From NCBI RefSeq assembly GCF_030406325.1, contig NZ_JAUEQY010000020.1, positions 1 through 64,000 of the forward strand: 64,000 nt of DNA, read 5' to 3'. Below, piece by piece: positions 55,486 through 63,596 of the stretch. This DNA is from Actinomadura sp. DC4 (GTDB lineage Bacteria; Actinomycetota; Actinomycetes; Streptosporangiales; Streptosporangiaceae). Position numbers and translations under genes: made by a program. The notes under the pieces are model-generated. The model was not told the origin of the DNA, ran no database searches, and worked only from the letters and a program-made list of their open reading frames with translations. Each line of letters opens with the position of its first letter. Position 1 is the first letter of the stretch.

Positions 55486-56625
55486 TCAGAAGCCTTGGAA
55501 GATCTTCGTGAAGACTCCGGCGTCCTCGTCCAGGCCGCTGCAGGTGTCGCTCGTGACGTTGGTGTCCGACGTGCAGGGCGCGTCACGGGTGAGCGACCAC
55601 ATCGAGAGCCGTCCGAGGCCGTGGGCGGCGGCCCACGCGACCACCTGCCGGGCGTCGGAGGGGCGGAACTGCGCCCCGACGCCCGCCACGCCGATCACCG
55701 GTGTGAGGCCCATGCGCTGCCACACCTCGGCGTCGCTCTGGCGGTAGAGCCGCTGGAGCTGGCCGTGCGCGACGGTCGCCGAGGCGGTCACCGACTGCCC
55801 GGCGCCGTCCGCGGGGACGAGGTTGACGAGCGAGACCTGGAGGCCGGCCGCGGCGGCCGAGCGCAGCGCGTCCAGGCCGGCCGCCGACAGGCCGGACCCG
55901 TGCAGCGGCAGCGTGATCGACAGCGGCAGGGCGTGGTCCTTCTGGAGCCGCGCCAGGGCCTCCGTACGGCGCTGGGCGGACGCGGTGTCGGACAGCGCGG
56001 CCTCGGTCAGGTAGAAGTCGAGCCCGGCGGGGTCGGTGGCGTCCACGGCCTTGCGGTACTGCTCGACCAGGTCGTCGACGCTGTCGCAGTCCTGCGCGAG
56101 CTCGACGCCGTGCGGGCCGCCGAAGGACACGACGACCTTGCCGGGCACGTTCTTGACTCGCTTGACGGCGAACGACGCGTCGACCGGGGACATGCCGCCC
56201 CAGGCGGCCGAGCAGCCGCCGCCCGCCGCGACGAAGCCCATCGTGTAGTCCTTCACGCCCTTGGGAAGCGTGAGGGGCGGCCAGGTGAGCACGTCGGCGT
56301 AGGGCGCGAACGCGATGCGCGGTCCGGACGAGGCCGAGGGCGACGCGGACGGAGTGGGCGTACGGGGAGCCGGCGCCGAGGGCGAGGCGGACGCCCCCGC
56401 GGGGGCGTGCGACCCGGCCTTCACCGCCGTGCCGGGCCGTGCGTCGTCCCGGGGTCTGGAGGGGCCGGCCGTGAGCCCTCCGGAGTCGCCGGTGGCGGCG
56501 TACACCACGGCTCCACCGGTCAGCGGGACCAGCAGGCCGGCCGAGACCAGCGCGACGCGGCGACCGGCTCGGCTGCGATGGCGCCTCTGTTGGGGTCGCC
56601 CTTGCCGTTTGCGGTGTTTACCCAC
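55486..56625 (-). CDS. Secreted or membrane-anchored GH18-like protein with altered catalytic motif
   Basis: A 379-residue protein. The basic N-terminus (RQGRPQQRRHRSRAGRR) precedes a membrane/signal segment (VALVSAGLLVPLTGGAVVYA) and a ~60-residue Ser/Pro/Ala linker. The C-terminal ~300 residues resemble the bacterial GH18 chitinase barrel: FAPYADVLTW, GFVAAGGGCSAAWGG, KVVVSFGGPHG. The usual D-G-x-D-x-D-x-E is AGLDFYLTEAAL here, so the third Asp is Tyr, and the acid is shifted or lost. It may bind chitin or peptidoglycan-like glycan without normal hydrolysis. GGAG precedes the GTG at 56625. Confidence 0.72.
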   Translation of the reverse strand: MGKHRKRQGRPQQRRHRSRAGRRVALVSAGLLVPLTGGAVVYAATGDSGGLTAGPSRPRDDARPGTAVKAGSHAPAGASASPSAPAPRTPTPSASPSASSGPRIAFAPYADVLTWPPLTLPKGVKDYTMGFVAAGGGCSAAWGGMSPVDASFAVKRVKNVPGKVVVSFGGPHGVELAQDCDSVDDLVEQYRKAVDATDPAGLDFYLTEAALSDTASAQRRTEALARLQKDHALPLSITLPLHGSGLSAAGLDALRSAAAAGLQVSLVNLVPADGAGQSVTASATVAHGQLQRLYRQSDAEVWQRMGLTPVIGVAGVGAQFRPSDARQVVAWAAAHGLGRLSMWSLTRDAPCTSDTNVTSDTCSGLDEDAGVFTKIFQGF

Positions 56626-57013
56626 GATCTCTCCACGTGGGGCGGCAGCGTCACAGTGGGGCCAGAGTGACATCTGTCGCGTAGCGGGACTTGTCCTTAC
56701 AGAGTATGTCGCAGAACTCTTACAAAGATCTTGTCTGCGGCGCGTGTCGAGCTGACACTTCCGGGCGCTCTGTGACGTTGAGGGGTCAGTGCCCCGCGCG
56801 TACGCGTATCGATAAGCACCCACGCGGGTATCAGATTCGTAAGAAACGGGAGATTCAGGGTTCAATGGGGTGGGGAGCGTAGCGGCGCCGCGAGCTGCGG
56901 CGCCGTAGCCGACTGTGAAGGAGTGACACGACCTGACAGCGACCGTCCGTACGCCTGCCTGGGCGAGTGCGGCGCGTCGCACGCCTTCCCTCGAGTCAAA
57001 GGAGCAACAACAC
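56626..57013. promoter_or_regulatory. Long divergent intergenic region between GH18-like and KamA-like genes
   Basis: This 388-base gap holds no convincing gene. It contains CTTACAGAG and CTTACAAAG about 30 bases apart near 56697-56730, a candidate promoter zone, and a perfect hairpin CGGCGCCG (56883-56890), loop CGAGCTG, CGGCGCCG (56898-56905). The hairpin would lie in the 5' leader of the KamA-like gene (start 57014). Attenuation is possible. Confidence 0.4.
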
Positions 57014-58393
57014 GTGACCTTGGTCAATGACGCGGTGCCGGCCGCCGTGCGACCCACCGGCCGCCGATTCCGCGCCTACACGGCGAAACACCTGGACGAG
57101 CTCACCGCTCGCGCCGGGTTGACCGCCGAGCAGCGCCTGGGCACCAGGGCCGTCGCCACGGTGCTGCCCTTTCGGACGAACAGCTACGTCCTCGACGAGC
57201 TGATTGACTGGTCCGCGGCCCCTGACGATCCGATCTACCGGCTCGTCTTCCCCCAAGAGGACATGCTGCCCGCCGATGACGTGGCGCGGCTGTCCGACCT
57301 CCTGCGCCGAGACGCCCCCAAGGCGGACATCGAGGCGGTCGCGCACGAGGTGCGCATGAAGCTCAACCCCCACCCGGCCGGTCAGCTGCAGCTCAACATC
57401 CCGAGCTTCCACGAGGAGCCGATGCCGGGAGTGCAGCACAAGTACCACGAGACCGTGCTGTTCTTCCCCAAGCAGGGACAGACCTGCCACGCGTACTGCA
57501 CGTACTGCTTCCGCTGGGCGCAGTTCGTGGGCGAGCCCGACCTCAAGATGGCCGCCGACGACATCGAGCGCCTGAAGAAGTACCTCGCCGGTCACCCCGA
57601 GGTGACCAGCATCCTGTTCACCGGCGGAGACCCGATGATCATGGGCGAGTCGGTGCTGCGCCGCTATATCGAGCCGCTGCTCGAGGTCGAGCAGATCGAG
57701 TCCATCCGCATCGGCACCAAGGCGCTGGCGTACTGGCCGCAGCGCTGGGTGACCGACCCGGACGCGGACGACACCCTGCGGCTGTTCGAGCGGGTCGCCG
57801 AGTCGGGCAAGTCGCTCGCGTTCATGGCCCACTTCACTCACCCGCGTGAGCTGGAGCCGGCGATGGTCGGCGAGGCGGTGCGCCGCATCCGCGACACGGG
57901 CGCCGTCATCCGCACCCAGGCGCCGCTGATCCGTACGATCAACGACTCCCCGGAGATCTGGGAGACGATGTGGCGCAAGCAGCTACGCATGGGCATGGTG
58001 CCCTACTACATGTTCGTGGAGCGTGACACGGGACCGCAGGACTACTTCGCGGTGACGCTCGCCCATGCTTACGAGGTCTTCCGCGACGCGTACAAGAACG
58101 TCTCCGGTCTGTGCCGTACGGTCCGCGGTCCCTCCATGTCCGCGACGCCGGGCAAGGTCTGCGTCGACGGCGTGGTCGAGGTCGGCGGCGAAAAGCTCTT
58201 CGTCCTGCACTTCATCCAGTGCCGTGACCCGGAGTTCGTGAACAAGCCCTTCTTCGCCAAGTACGACCCCGAGGCCGTCTGGCTGACGGACCTCAAGCCG
58301 GCGCTCGGCGCGGAGCGGTTCCCCTTCCAGGGGATCGTCCTCGGCGGCGACACCTCGGCGCACGATCTGGCGGCGACCGGTCCGTCCGTGTGA
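57014..58393 (+). CDS. KamA-family radical SAM enzyme (lysine 2,3-aminomutase-like)
   Basis: A 459-residue radical SAM enzyme. The [4Fe-4S] cysteines are Cys158, Cys162 and Cys165 in TCHAYCTYCFRWAQ. The SAM-binding SILFTGGDPMIM and IRIGTKALAYWPQR follow, as in lysine 2,3-aminomutase. The usual PLP-lysine motif P-G-G-G-G-K is not present; instead RGPSMSATPGKVCVDG occupies that region, so PLP use and substrate must be treated as open. GTG start at 57014 with AAAGGAG nine bases upstream. It stands alone after a long leader. The product may be a beta-amino acid; no biosynthetic genes adjoin it. Confidence 0.85.
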   Translation: MTLVNDAVPAAVRPTGRRFRAYTAKHLDELTARAGLTAEQRLGTRAVATVLPFRTNSYVLDELIDWSAAPDDPIYRLVFPQEDMLPADDVARLSDLLRRDAPKADIEAVAHEVRMKLNPHPAGQLQLNIPSFHEEPMPGVQHKYHETVLFFPKQGQTCHAYCTYCFRWAQFVGEPDLKMAADDIERLKKYLAGHPEVTSILFTGGDPMIMGESVLRRYIEPLLEVEQIESIRIGTKALAYWPQRWVTDPDADDTLRLFERVAESGKSLAFMAHFTHPRELEPAMVGEAVRRIRDTGAVIRTQAPLIRTINDSPEIWETMWRKQLRMGMVPYYMFVERDTGPQDYFAVTLAHAYEVFRDAYKNVSGLCRTVRGPSMSATPGKVCVDGVVEVGGEKLFVLHFIQCRDPEFVNKPFFAKYDPEAVWLTDLKPALGAERFPFQGIVLGGDTSAHDLAATGPSV

Positions 58394-58613
58394 CCTTCGT
58401 ATCGGCCGGGCCTCGCGCCGACCGATAGCGGACTCGAAGCGGAACGATTGCGCCGTGCTCCATCATGAGAATGGCCTGGGTCGGTGTGTGAACGGCGGCC
58501 CGGGTCCTGATGTGGCGGCGGCAGGCGTTCCCGGGGGTCCGGAGGTGACCAACGGGGCCGGGACCCGGCCGGCGCGTCGCATGGTTCCGCGGGGTGCGCC
58601 GACGGGACCGAGG

Positions 58614-58651
58614 TTTCGGGGCCGTGCTCAGCGATGAGTACGGCCCCGAAA
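58614..58651 (-). terminator. Hairpin terminator in the 58394-58658 intergenic region
   Basis: TTTCGGGGCCGT (58614-58625) pairs perfectly with ACGGCCCCGAAA (58640-58651). It lies directly after the PEBP stop at 58659. Seen from the PEBP gene the second arm ends in AAACC, with T residues before the first arm. The remaining bases 58394-58613 show no supported gene. Confidence 0.7.
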
Positions 58652-58658
58652 ACATTTC

Positions 58659-59192
58659 TCAGCTCTCGTACTCTGGGACGATCTGCGCCCGGGCCAGCGT
58701 GTGCGCGGTGACGTTGAAGCCCACGACCGCCGGCGCGGTGTCGTCGGGCAGCCCCAGCGACTCGGTGTCGAGGGCGTGCACCGTGAAGACGTAGCGGTGC
58801 GGGACACCGGGTGGCGGCGCCGCCCCGCCGAACTCCTTGTTGCCGTAGTCGTTGCGGGCGTGCAGGGCGCCCTTCGGCAGCCCTGTGAAGTCACCGCCGC
58901 CGGCGCCGGAGGGGAGTTCGGTCACCGACGCCGGGACGTCGTACAGCACCCAGTGCCAGAAACCGCTGCCGGTGGGCGCGTCGGGGTCGTAGCAGGTGAC
59001 GGCGAAGCTCTTGGTCTCGGCGGGAAAGTCACTCCAGCTCAGCTGGGGTGAGACGTTGTCGCCGCTGAACCCCCAGTCGTTGAAGACGTGGGCGTTGGAG
59101 AGACGCTCGCCGTCCGTGACGTCGTCGCTGGTCACGGTGAAGGAGGGAACCGGGGGGAGAAAGTCGTGCGGAAGGGGTGGCCTGCCGGCCAT
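58659..59192 (-). CDS. YbhB/YbcL family PEBP-like protein
   Basis: A 177-residue phosphatidylethanolamine-binding-protein fold, bacterial YbhB/YbcL type. The ligand-site strings are [41 protein letters not shown] with the conserved D-P-D-A-P and H-W, and [14 protein letters not shown]. There is no signal peptide. The biological ligand is unknown for most members. AGGAGGT before the ATG at 59192 decides the start. It is downstream of the ABC importer operon on the same strand but behind a hairpin (59223-59270). Confidence 0.93.
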   Translation of the reverse strand: MAGRPPLPHDFLPPVPSFTVTSDDVTDGERLSNAHVFNDWGFSGDNVSPQLSWSDFPAETKSFAVTCYDPDAPTGSGFWHWVLYDVPASVTELPSGAGGGDFTGLPKGALHARNDYGNKEFGGAAPPPGVPHRYVFTVHALDTESLGLPDDTAPAVVGFNVTAHTLARAQIVPEYES

Positions 59193-59222
59193 GCCAACCT
59201 CCTGAGATCGCGGGTGGTCCAC

Positions 59223-59270
59223 GGCGCCCGGCCGCATGAAACGGGCCCGGTGGCCCGGTCGCCGGGCGCC
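59223..59270 (-). terminator. Hairpin terminator of the ABC importer operon
   Basis: GGCGCCCGGC (59223-59232) pairs perfectly with GCCGGGCGCC (59261-59270), with an inner GGCCC-rich loop, 16 bases after the stop of the last permease gene. Confidence 0.6.
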
Positions 59271-59285
59271 TCTCCCTAAGTCCTA

Positions 59286-60179
59286 TCAGGAGTCCGGCTG
59301 ATCCCTGTTCGTCCCTGCCGCAAGAACCGCCACGAACCAGTCGAGGACCAGGCCGCACACGACCGCGAGGGGGATCGCCACGAACACCGCGCCGGTCTGC
59401 ACCGACCGCCAGAGCATCGGGTCGCCGTCGCCCAGCCGCGCCGGCAGGCCGGTGCTCACCGGCATCCGGGAGCCCGACCACACGAACGTCAGCGCGTACG
59501 TGAACTCCCCGGCGGCCAGCGTGAACGTCAGCACCACCACCGCGGCGATCCCCGGCAGGGCCAGCGGCGCGACGACGCGCAGGAAGGCGCCGAGACGGCT
59601 GTGCCCGTCCACCATCGCCTGCTCTTCGAGGTCCACCGGCACCGCGCGCAGGAACCCGGCGAGCAGCCACACCGACACCGGCACGGTCACCGTCGGGTAG
59701 ACCAGGACCAGCGACCAGAAGGAGTCGGCCAGGCCCAGCGTCGCCACGATGCGCGACAGCGACAGGAACAGCAGCGGCGAGGGCACCAGGGCCACGAGCA
59801 GGATCGCGAGCGCGGCCGGGCGCCCCCACGCGCGGTTCAGCCGGGACAGCGCGTACGCCGCCGGCAGTGCCAGCACCAGCGTGACCACCACGACGAGCCC
59901 GCCGACGACCAGGGTGTTCACGACGAGGGTCGCGAACGGCGTCGAGTGGAACAGCAGCCGTACGTGCTCGGTGGTCGGGCCCGGACGTTCCCGCGGCGAG
60001 TCGCTCGCGTCGTGCTCGAACGCCGTGACCAGGCCCCACAGGAAGGGCGCCGCGCACAGCAGCGCCGCGCCCGCCGCGGCGGAGTAGACGACCACGCGGG
60101 CCAGCGCGTGCTGCGCCGCCGCCATCCGCCGCTGCCGCCCCATCTCCCGCGCCGCCGTACGGGCGGCCATGCCGTTCAC
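59286..60179 (-). CDS. Carbohydrate-type ABC importer permease 2 (MalG-like)
   Basis: A 297-residue membrane subunit with six spans. The N-terminus is basic (AREMGRQRRM), and the long loop after span 1 (HDASDSPRERPGPTTEHVRL) is typical of MalG-type. The conserved EAA loop for ATPase contact is LEEQAMVDGHSRLGAFLRVV. The GTG at 60179 overlaps the stop of permease 1 by four bases, which decides it over the ATG at 60170. It belongs to the operon 62169-59286, which has no binding-protein gene. Confidence 0.9.
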   Translation of the reverse strand: MNGMAARTAAREMGRQRRMAAAQHALARVVVYSAAAGAALLCAAPFLWGLVTAFEHDASDSPRERPGPTTEHVRLLFHSTPFATLVVNTLVVGGLVVVVTLVLALPAAYALSRLNRAWGRPAALAILLVALVPSPLLFLSLSRIVATLGLADSFWSLVLVYPTVTVPVSVWLLAGFLRAVPVDLEEQAMVDGHSRLGAFLRVVAPLALPGIAAVVVLTFTLAAGEFTYALTFVWSGSRMPVSTGLPARLGDGDPMLWRSVQTGAVFVAIPLAVVCGLVLDWFVAVLAAGTNRDQPDS

Positions 60180-61093
60180 GATCGGGCGTCCATGCGCCGT
60201 ACGATCCGCAAGATCACGATCACGCCCGCGAGGAACAGCGGGAACAGGAACAGGGCGATCGCCGCGCCGTTGCCGATGTCGCCGCGCTCGACGCCGCGCA
60301 GGTAGGCCAGTGCCGGCAGCACCTGCGTGGCGTCGCCGGGCCCGCCGCCGGTCAGCACGCGCACCACGGCCATGTCCGCGAACGTCATGGCCGCGGTGAA
60401 CACCGCCGCCACGGCCGTCACCGGCAACGTCAGCGGCACGGTCACGCCGAAGACGCGCCGCCAGAAGCCCGCGCCGTCGAGCCGCGCGGCGTCCCACACC
60501 TCGCGCGGGATCGCGGTCAGCCCGGCCATCACGATGACCGCCGCGAGCGGCGTCATCCGCCAGACGTGCACGGCGACGACCGAGGCCGTCGCCAGAGACG
60601 TACGGCCGAGCGGCGACTCGCCGCCGTGCAGCAGCGACGTCTCCCGCAGGAGCCGGTCCACCGGGGAGCCCGCCGAGCCGAGCAGCCACCGCCACGAGAT
60701 CGCCGACAGCGCGACGGGCGTCGTCCACGGCAGCAGGACCAGCACCCGGACCGTACGGCGATGGCGGAAGTCGGCCAGCAGCAGGTTGGCCAGCACCGTG
60801 CCGAGCACCACGACCAAGACGACCGCGATGCCCGTCAGCGCGAGCGTGTCGGCGAGCGAGCGCCAGAACACGTGGTCGCCGAAGACCGCGCGGAAGTTGC
60901 GCAGCCCGGCGAAGCGGTACGACGGCGCGTCGCTGGTCGAACGCGAGAACGCGAACGCCACCGTCAGGCCGAACGGCGCCACCACCAGCGCGGTCAGGTA
61001 GACGATCGAGGGCAGCAGGAACGCCCAGGCCAAGAAGCCCTCGCGGTCGGCCAGGCGGGTCTTGTGCCCGGCGCGCCGCCCGGTGGCCGCCAC
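60176..61093 (-). CDS. Carbohydrate-type ABC importer permease 1 (MalF-like)
   Basis: A 305-residue membrane subunit with six spans. It begins with a cytoplasmic tail (TGRRAGHKTRLADREGFLAW) and a span with FLLPSIVYLTALVVAPFGLT, typical of UgpA/MalF-type permeases. The EAA loop is IPREVWDAARLDGAGFWRRV, contacting the ATPase. It starts with a GTG five bases after the ATPase stop and is coupled to permease 2. Substrate class sugar or glycerol-phosphate is inferred from the family only. Confidence 0.9.
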   Translation of the reverse strand: MAATGRRAGHKTRLADREGFLAWAFLLPSIVYLTALVVAPFGLTVAFAFSRSTSDAPSYRFAGLRNFRAVFGDHVFWRSLADTLALTGIAVVLVVVLGTVLANLLLADFRHRRTVRVLVLLPWTTPVALSAISWRWLLGSAGSPVDRLLRETSLLHGGESPLGRTSLATASVVAVHVWRMTPLAAVIVMAGLTAIPREVWDAARLDGAGFWRRVFGVTVPLTLPVTAVAAVFTAAMTFADMAVVRVLTGGGPGDATQVLPALAYLRGVERGDIGNGAAIALFLFPLFLAGVIVILRIVRRMDARS

Positions 61094-61098
61094 GCCCC

Positions 61099-62169
61099 TC
61101 AGCCGCCGATCCGCACGGGCGCCGCGCGGGTGCCGTACTCCGCGTCGAAGAACCGCAGCCGGTCGGTCGGCACCGCGAACTCGTGCGTCTCCCCGACCGC
61201 CAGCGGCGTGATGACCGTCGCGGGCAGCCGGGCGATCACGCGCGTCTCCTGGCCGATCCTGGTGACGGAACCGTAGATGTGCCGGTCGCCCGACAGGTAC
61301 TCCATCCGCTCGACCCGCAGCGGCATCGTGACCCGCGACTCGTACGCGACGTTCTCCTCCGGCAGCAGGTGCTCGGGGCGGAAGCCGACGAGCCGGTCGC
61401 CGCGCTGGACGAGGTTCATCGGCGGCGACCCGACGAACGTCGCGACGAACGTGTCGGCCGGTTCGTCGTAGATGTCGCGTGGGGTGCCGACCTGGCGCAG
61501 CCGGCCGGCGTCCAGCACGGCCACGCGGTCGCCGAGCCCCATGGCCTCTTCCTGGTCGTGCGTCACGTAGATCGTCGAGGTGCCGATCTGCCGCTGGAAG
61601 CGCTTGAGCTCGTCGCGGGTCGTGACGCGCAGCTTGGCGTCCAGGCCGGACAGCGGCTCGTCGAGCAGGAACACCGCAGGCTCGCGTACGAGCGCGCGGG
61701 CCAGGGCGACCCGCTGGCGTTCGCCGCCGGACAGCTGCCGCGGCCGGCGGCTCAGCAGGTCGGGGATGTCGAGCAGGTCGGCCGCCCACTTGACCTTGCG
61801 TTCGCGCAGGTGGCGTGGGACGTGCTCGGCCTTCAGCGGAAACTCGATGTTGCTGCGGACGGTCTTGTGCGGATAGAGGGCGTAGGACTGCAGCACCATC
61901 GCGACGCGGCGGATCCTCGGCGGCAGCCCGTTCACGAGCTGGCCGTCGATGAACACCTCGCCCTGGGTGGGCCGGTCCAGGCCGGCGATGGTGCGCAGCA
62001 GGGTCGTCTTGCCGCAGCCCGACGGGCCGAGCAACACGAGGAACTCCCCGTGGCCGGAGGTCAGGTCCACGCCGTCGAGAGCGCGGACGCGGGAGCGTTG
62101 GTACACCTTGACGAGACCTCGGGCCTCAACGGCCTTCGTGGCCGCTGCCGCCTCGTCGCGGCGCCTCAA
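61099..62169 (-). CDS. Carbohydrate-type ABC importer ATPase (MalK/UgpC-like)
   Basis: A ~356-residue ATPase. Walker A is GPSGCGKTTLLRTIAGLDRP, the Q-loop VLQSYALYPHKTV, the signature LSGGERQRVALARALVR, Walker B VFLLDEPLSGLDAKLR, and the H-loop YVTHDQEEAMGLGDRVAVL. A C-terminal TOBE regulatory domain follows. Only a TTG at 62169 gives the usual length; no ATG or GTG is in frame between the domain start and the far upstream TTG 62355. The start codon is thus uncertain. It is the first gene of a three-gene operon with permeases 1 and 2. Such ATPases can be shared between several importers. Confidence 0.88.
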   Translation of the reverse strand: MRRRDEAAAATKAVEARGLVKVYQRSRVRALDGVDLTSGHGEFLVLLGPSGCGKTTLLRTIAGLDRPTQGEVFIDGQLVNGLPPRIRRVAMVLQSYALYPHKTVRSNIEFPLKAEHVPRHLRERKVKWAADLLDIPDLLSRRPRQLSGGERQRVALARALVREPAVFLLDEPLSGLDAKLRVTTRDELKRFQRQIGTSTIYVTHDQEEAMGLGDRVAVLDAGRLRQVGTPRDIYDEPADTFVATFVGSPPMNLVQRGDRLVGFRPEHLLPEENVAYESRVTMPLRVERMEYLSGDRHIYGSVTRIGQETRVIARLPATVITPLAVGETHEFAVPTDRLRFFDAEYGTRAAPVRIGG

Positions 62170-62419
62170 GGACGGCTCGCCCGCCGGCCGAGCCGGCCAC
62201 TGTGTTCGCCGGGCTGTGCGCCGGGCCGTTCGGTGCTCGGTCCCAACCCCCCGCCTTCCCCGGAAGAGGTGTCTCCTCTGAAAGTAGATCGCCGGGGGGC
62301 GCTGATCCAGGGGCAGTTCGCCGAAGCCGCGCGCGAGACGGTTTTCTCGTCCCAATCATGTTATTTACGTGATCGGCACGCTACAGTCCGTCATCGTGTT
62401 GACGTTGAGGAGAGCCCCC

Positions 62420-63589
62420 ATGCGCCGAGTCACCGCCCTCGCGGCCGGCGCGGCCGCCTTCGCGGGCGCGCTGATCGCCGCCCCGGGCGCCGGCGGTGCC
62501 ACGCTGCCGGCCGCCGTACGACGGCAGCCGTCCACCTCGGTCGTGTTCAACGTCCCCTCCGGATCGGTGGAGGAGCAGAACGCCATCGCCTCTCACATCG
62601 ACGCGCTGGCCGCCGGGACGCCGCGCGGGGCGCTGATCCGCATCGCGGTCTACCGGTTCACCTCGCCGGCGTTCGCGCAGACCCTGCTCGACGCGAGCGA
62701 ACGCGGGGTCCGCATCCAACTGGTGCTCGACGCGAGCGCCCGGCACAGCGCGACGTACCGCAGGCTCGCCGCCGCCCTCGGCACCGTCCGCGGCGGCTCG
62801 TCGTGGGTGACCGCCTGCAACCGGGGCTGCGTCGGCGACCGGCTCATGCACGACAAGTTCTTCCTGTTCTCCCGCACCGGGTCCGAGAGCGACGTCATCG
62901 TGCAGTCGTCGGCCAACCTCACCACGACCAACCGGGTCAACGCCTGGAACAACGCGGTGACGTTCAGCGACGCGCGGCTCTACCGGGCGTACGGCCGCTA
63001 CTTCGCCGCGCTGGCCGCCCGGCGTCACTACGCCTACCACGCGACCCGCAGCGGCCACCGCACGCTCTCCACCTTCCCGCGCGCCGGCCGGACGCAGAAG
63101 AGCGACACGCTCTACACGCAGCTCGGCCACGTCGGCTGTGCCGCCCGTACATCGGTGCACGTGACGGCGTTCTCACTCACCCGCGCCGGCGTCGCCCGGC
63201 GGCTGTGGTCGCTCGCCCACCAGGGCTGCGACGTACGGGTGATCTACACCAACCTGGGAAAGGGCGCCCGGAGGATCCTCCGGCGGAAGGGCGGGCCGCG
63301 GATGCTGAGCAGCCACTACAGCTACTTCGACCTGTCGGCCGGCGATGAGGTGGAGGCCTACGTGCACTCCAAGTACGTCGCGATCGGTGGCACATACGCC
63401 GGGCACGGCCGGCGGCTGGTCATCACCGGCAGCCCGAACTACACCGTGTCCGGGCTGCGTCACAACGACGAGGCGACGCTCGCGATCGAGGACGCGAGCG
63501 TCTACGGGGCGTACGAGAGCAACTTTCTCCGGCTGTGGCGCACCGTGGCGAACCGCCTGCCGCTGGGTGGCCACGTGCCGGAGAAGTGA
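62420..63589 (+). CDS. Secreted phospholipase D-family protein
   Basis: A 389-residue exported protein with a signal peptide (1-30, ALAAGAAAFAGALIAAPGAGG). Two HKD motifs are recognisable: LMHDKFFLFSRTG with SSANLTTTNRVNAWNN, and YVHSKYVAIGG with TGSPNYTVSGLRHNDEATL. In both, H-x-K is followed by the S/G-x-x-N element, so the enzyme has both halves of the active site. It may cleave phospholipids or nucleic acid; the family does not settle this. Two cysteine pairs (ACNRGC and GC...GC) are likely disulfides. GAGGAGAG precedes the ATG at 62420. Confidence 0.88.
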   Translation: MRRVTALAAGAAAFAGALIAAPGAGGATLPAAVRRQPSTSVVFNVPSGSVEEQNAIASHIDALAAGTPRGALIRIAVYRFTSPAFAQTLLDASERGVRIQLVLDASARHSATYRRLAAALGTVRGGSSWVTACNRGCVGDRLMHDKFFLFSRTGSESDVIVQSSANLTTTNRVNAWNNAVTFSDARLYRAYGRYFAALAARRHYAYHATRSGHRTLSTFPRAGRTQKSDTLYTQLGHVGCAARTSVHVTAFSLTRAGVARRLWSLAHQGCDVRVIYTNLGKGARRILRRKGGPRMLSSHYSYFDLSAGDEVEAYVHSKYVAIGGTYAGHGRRLVITGSPNYTVSGLRHNDEATLAIEDASVYGAYESNFLRLWRTVANRLPLGGHVPEK

Positions 63590-63596
63590 CTCACAT

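Noticed and set aside
58455-58637. A 60-codon plus-strand frame after the KamA-like gene
   Set aside because: Pro/Gly/Arg-rich translation without ribosome site or motif; it runs into a terminator hairpin.
62126-62359. A minus-strand ATG frame (MIGTRKPSRARLRRTAPG) as the ATPase 5' end
   Set aside because: It is in a different frame from the ATPase and ends at 62126 without domain content. A frameshift joining them cannot be shown.
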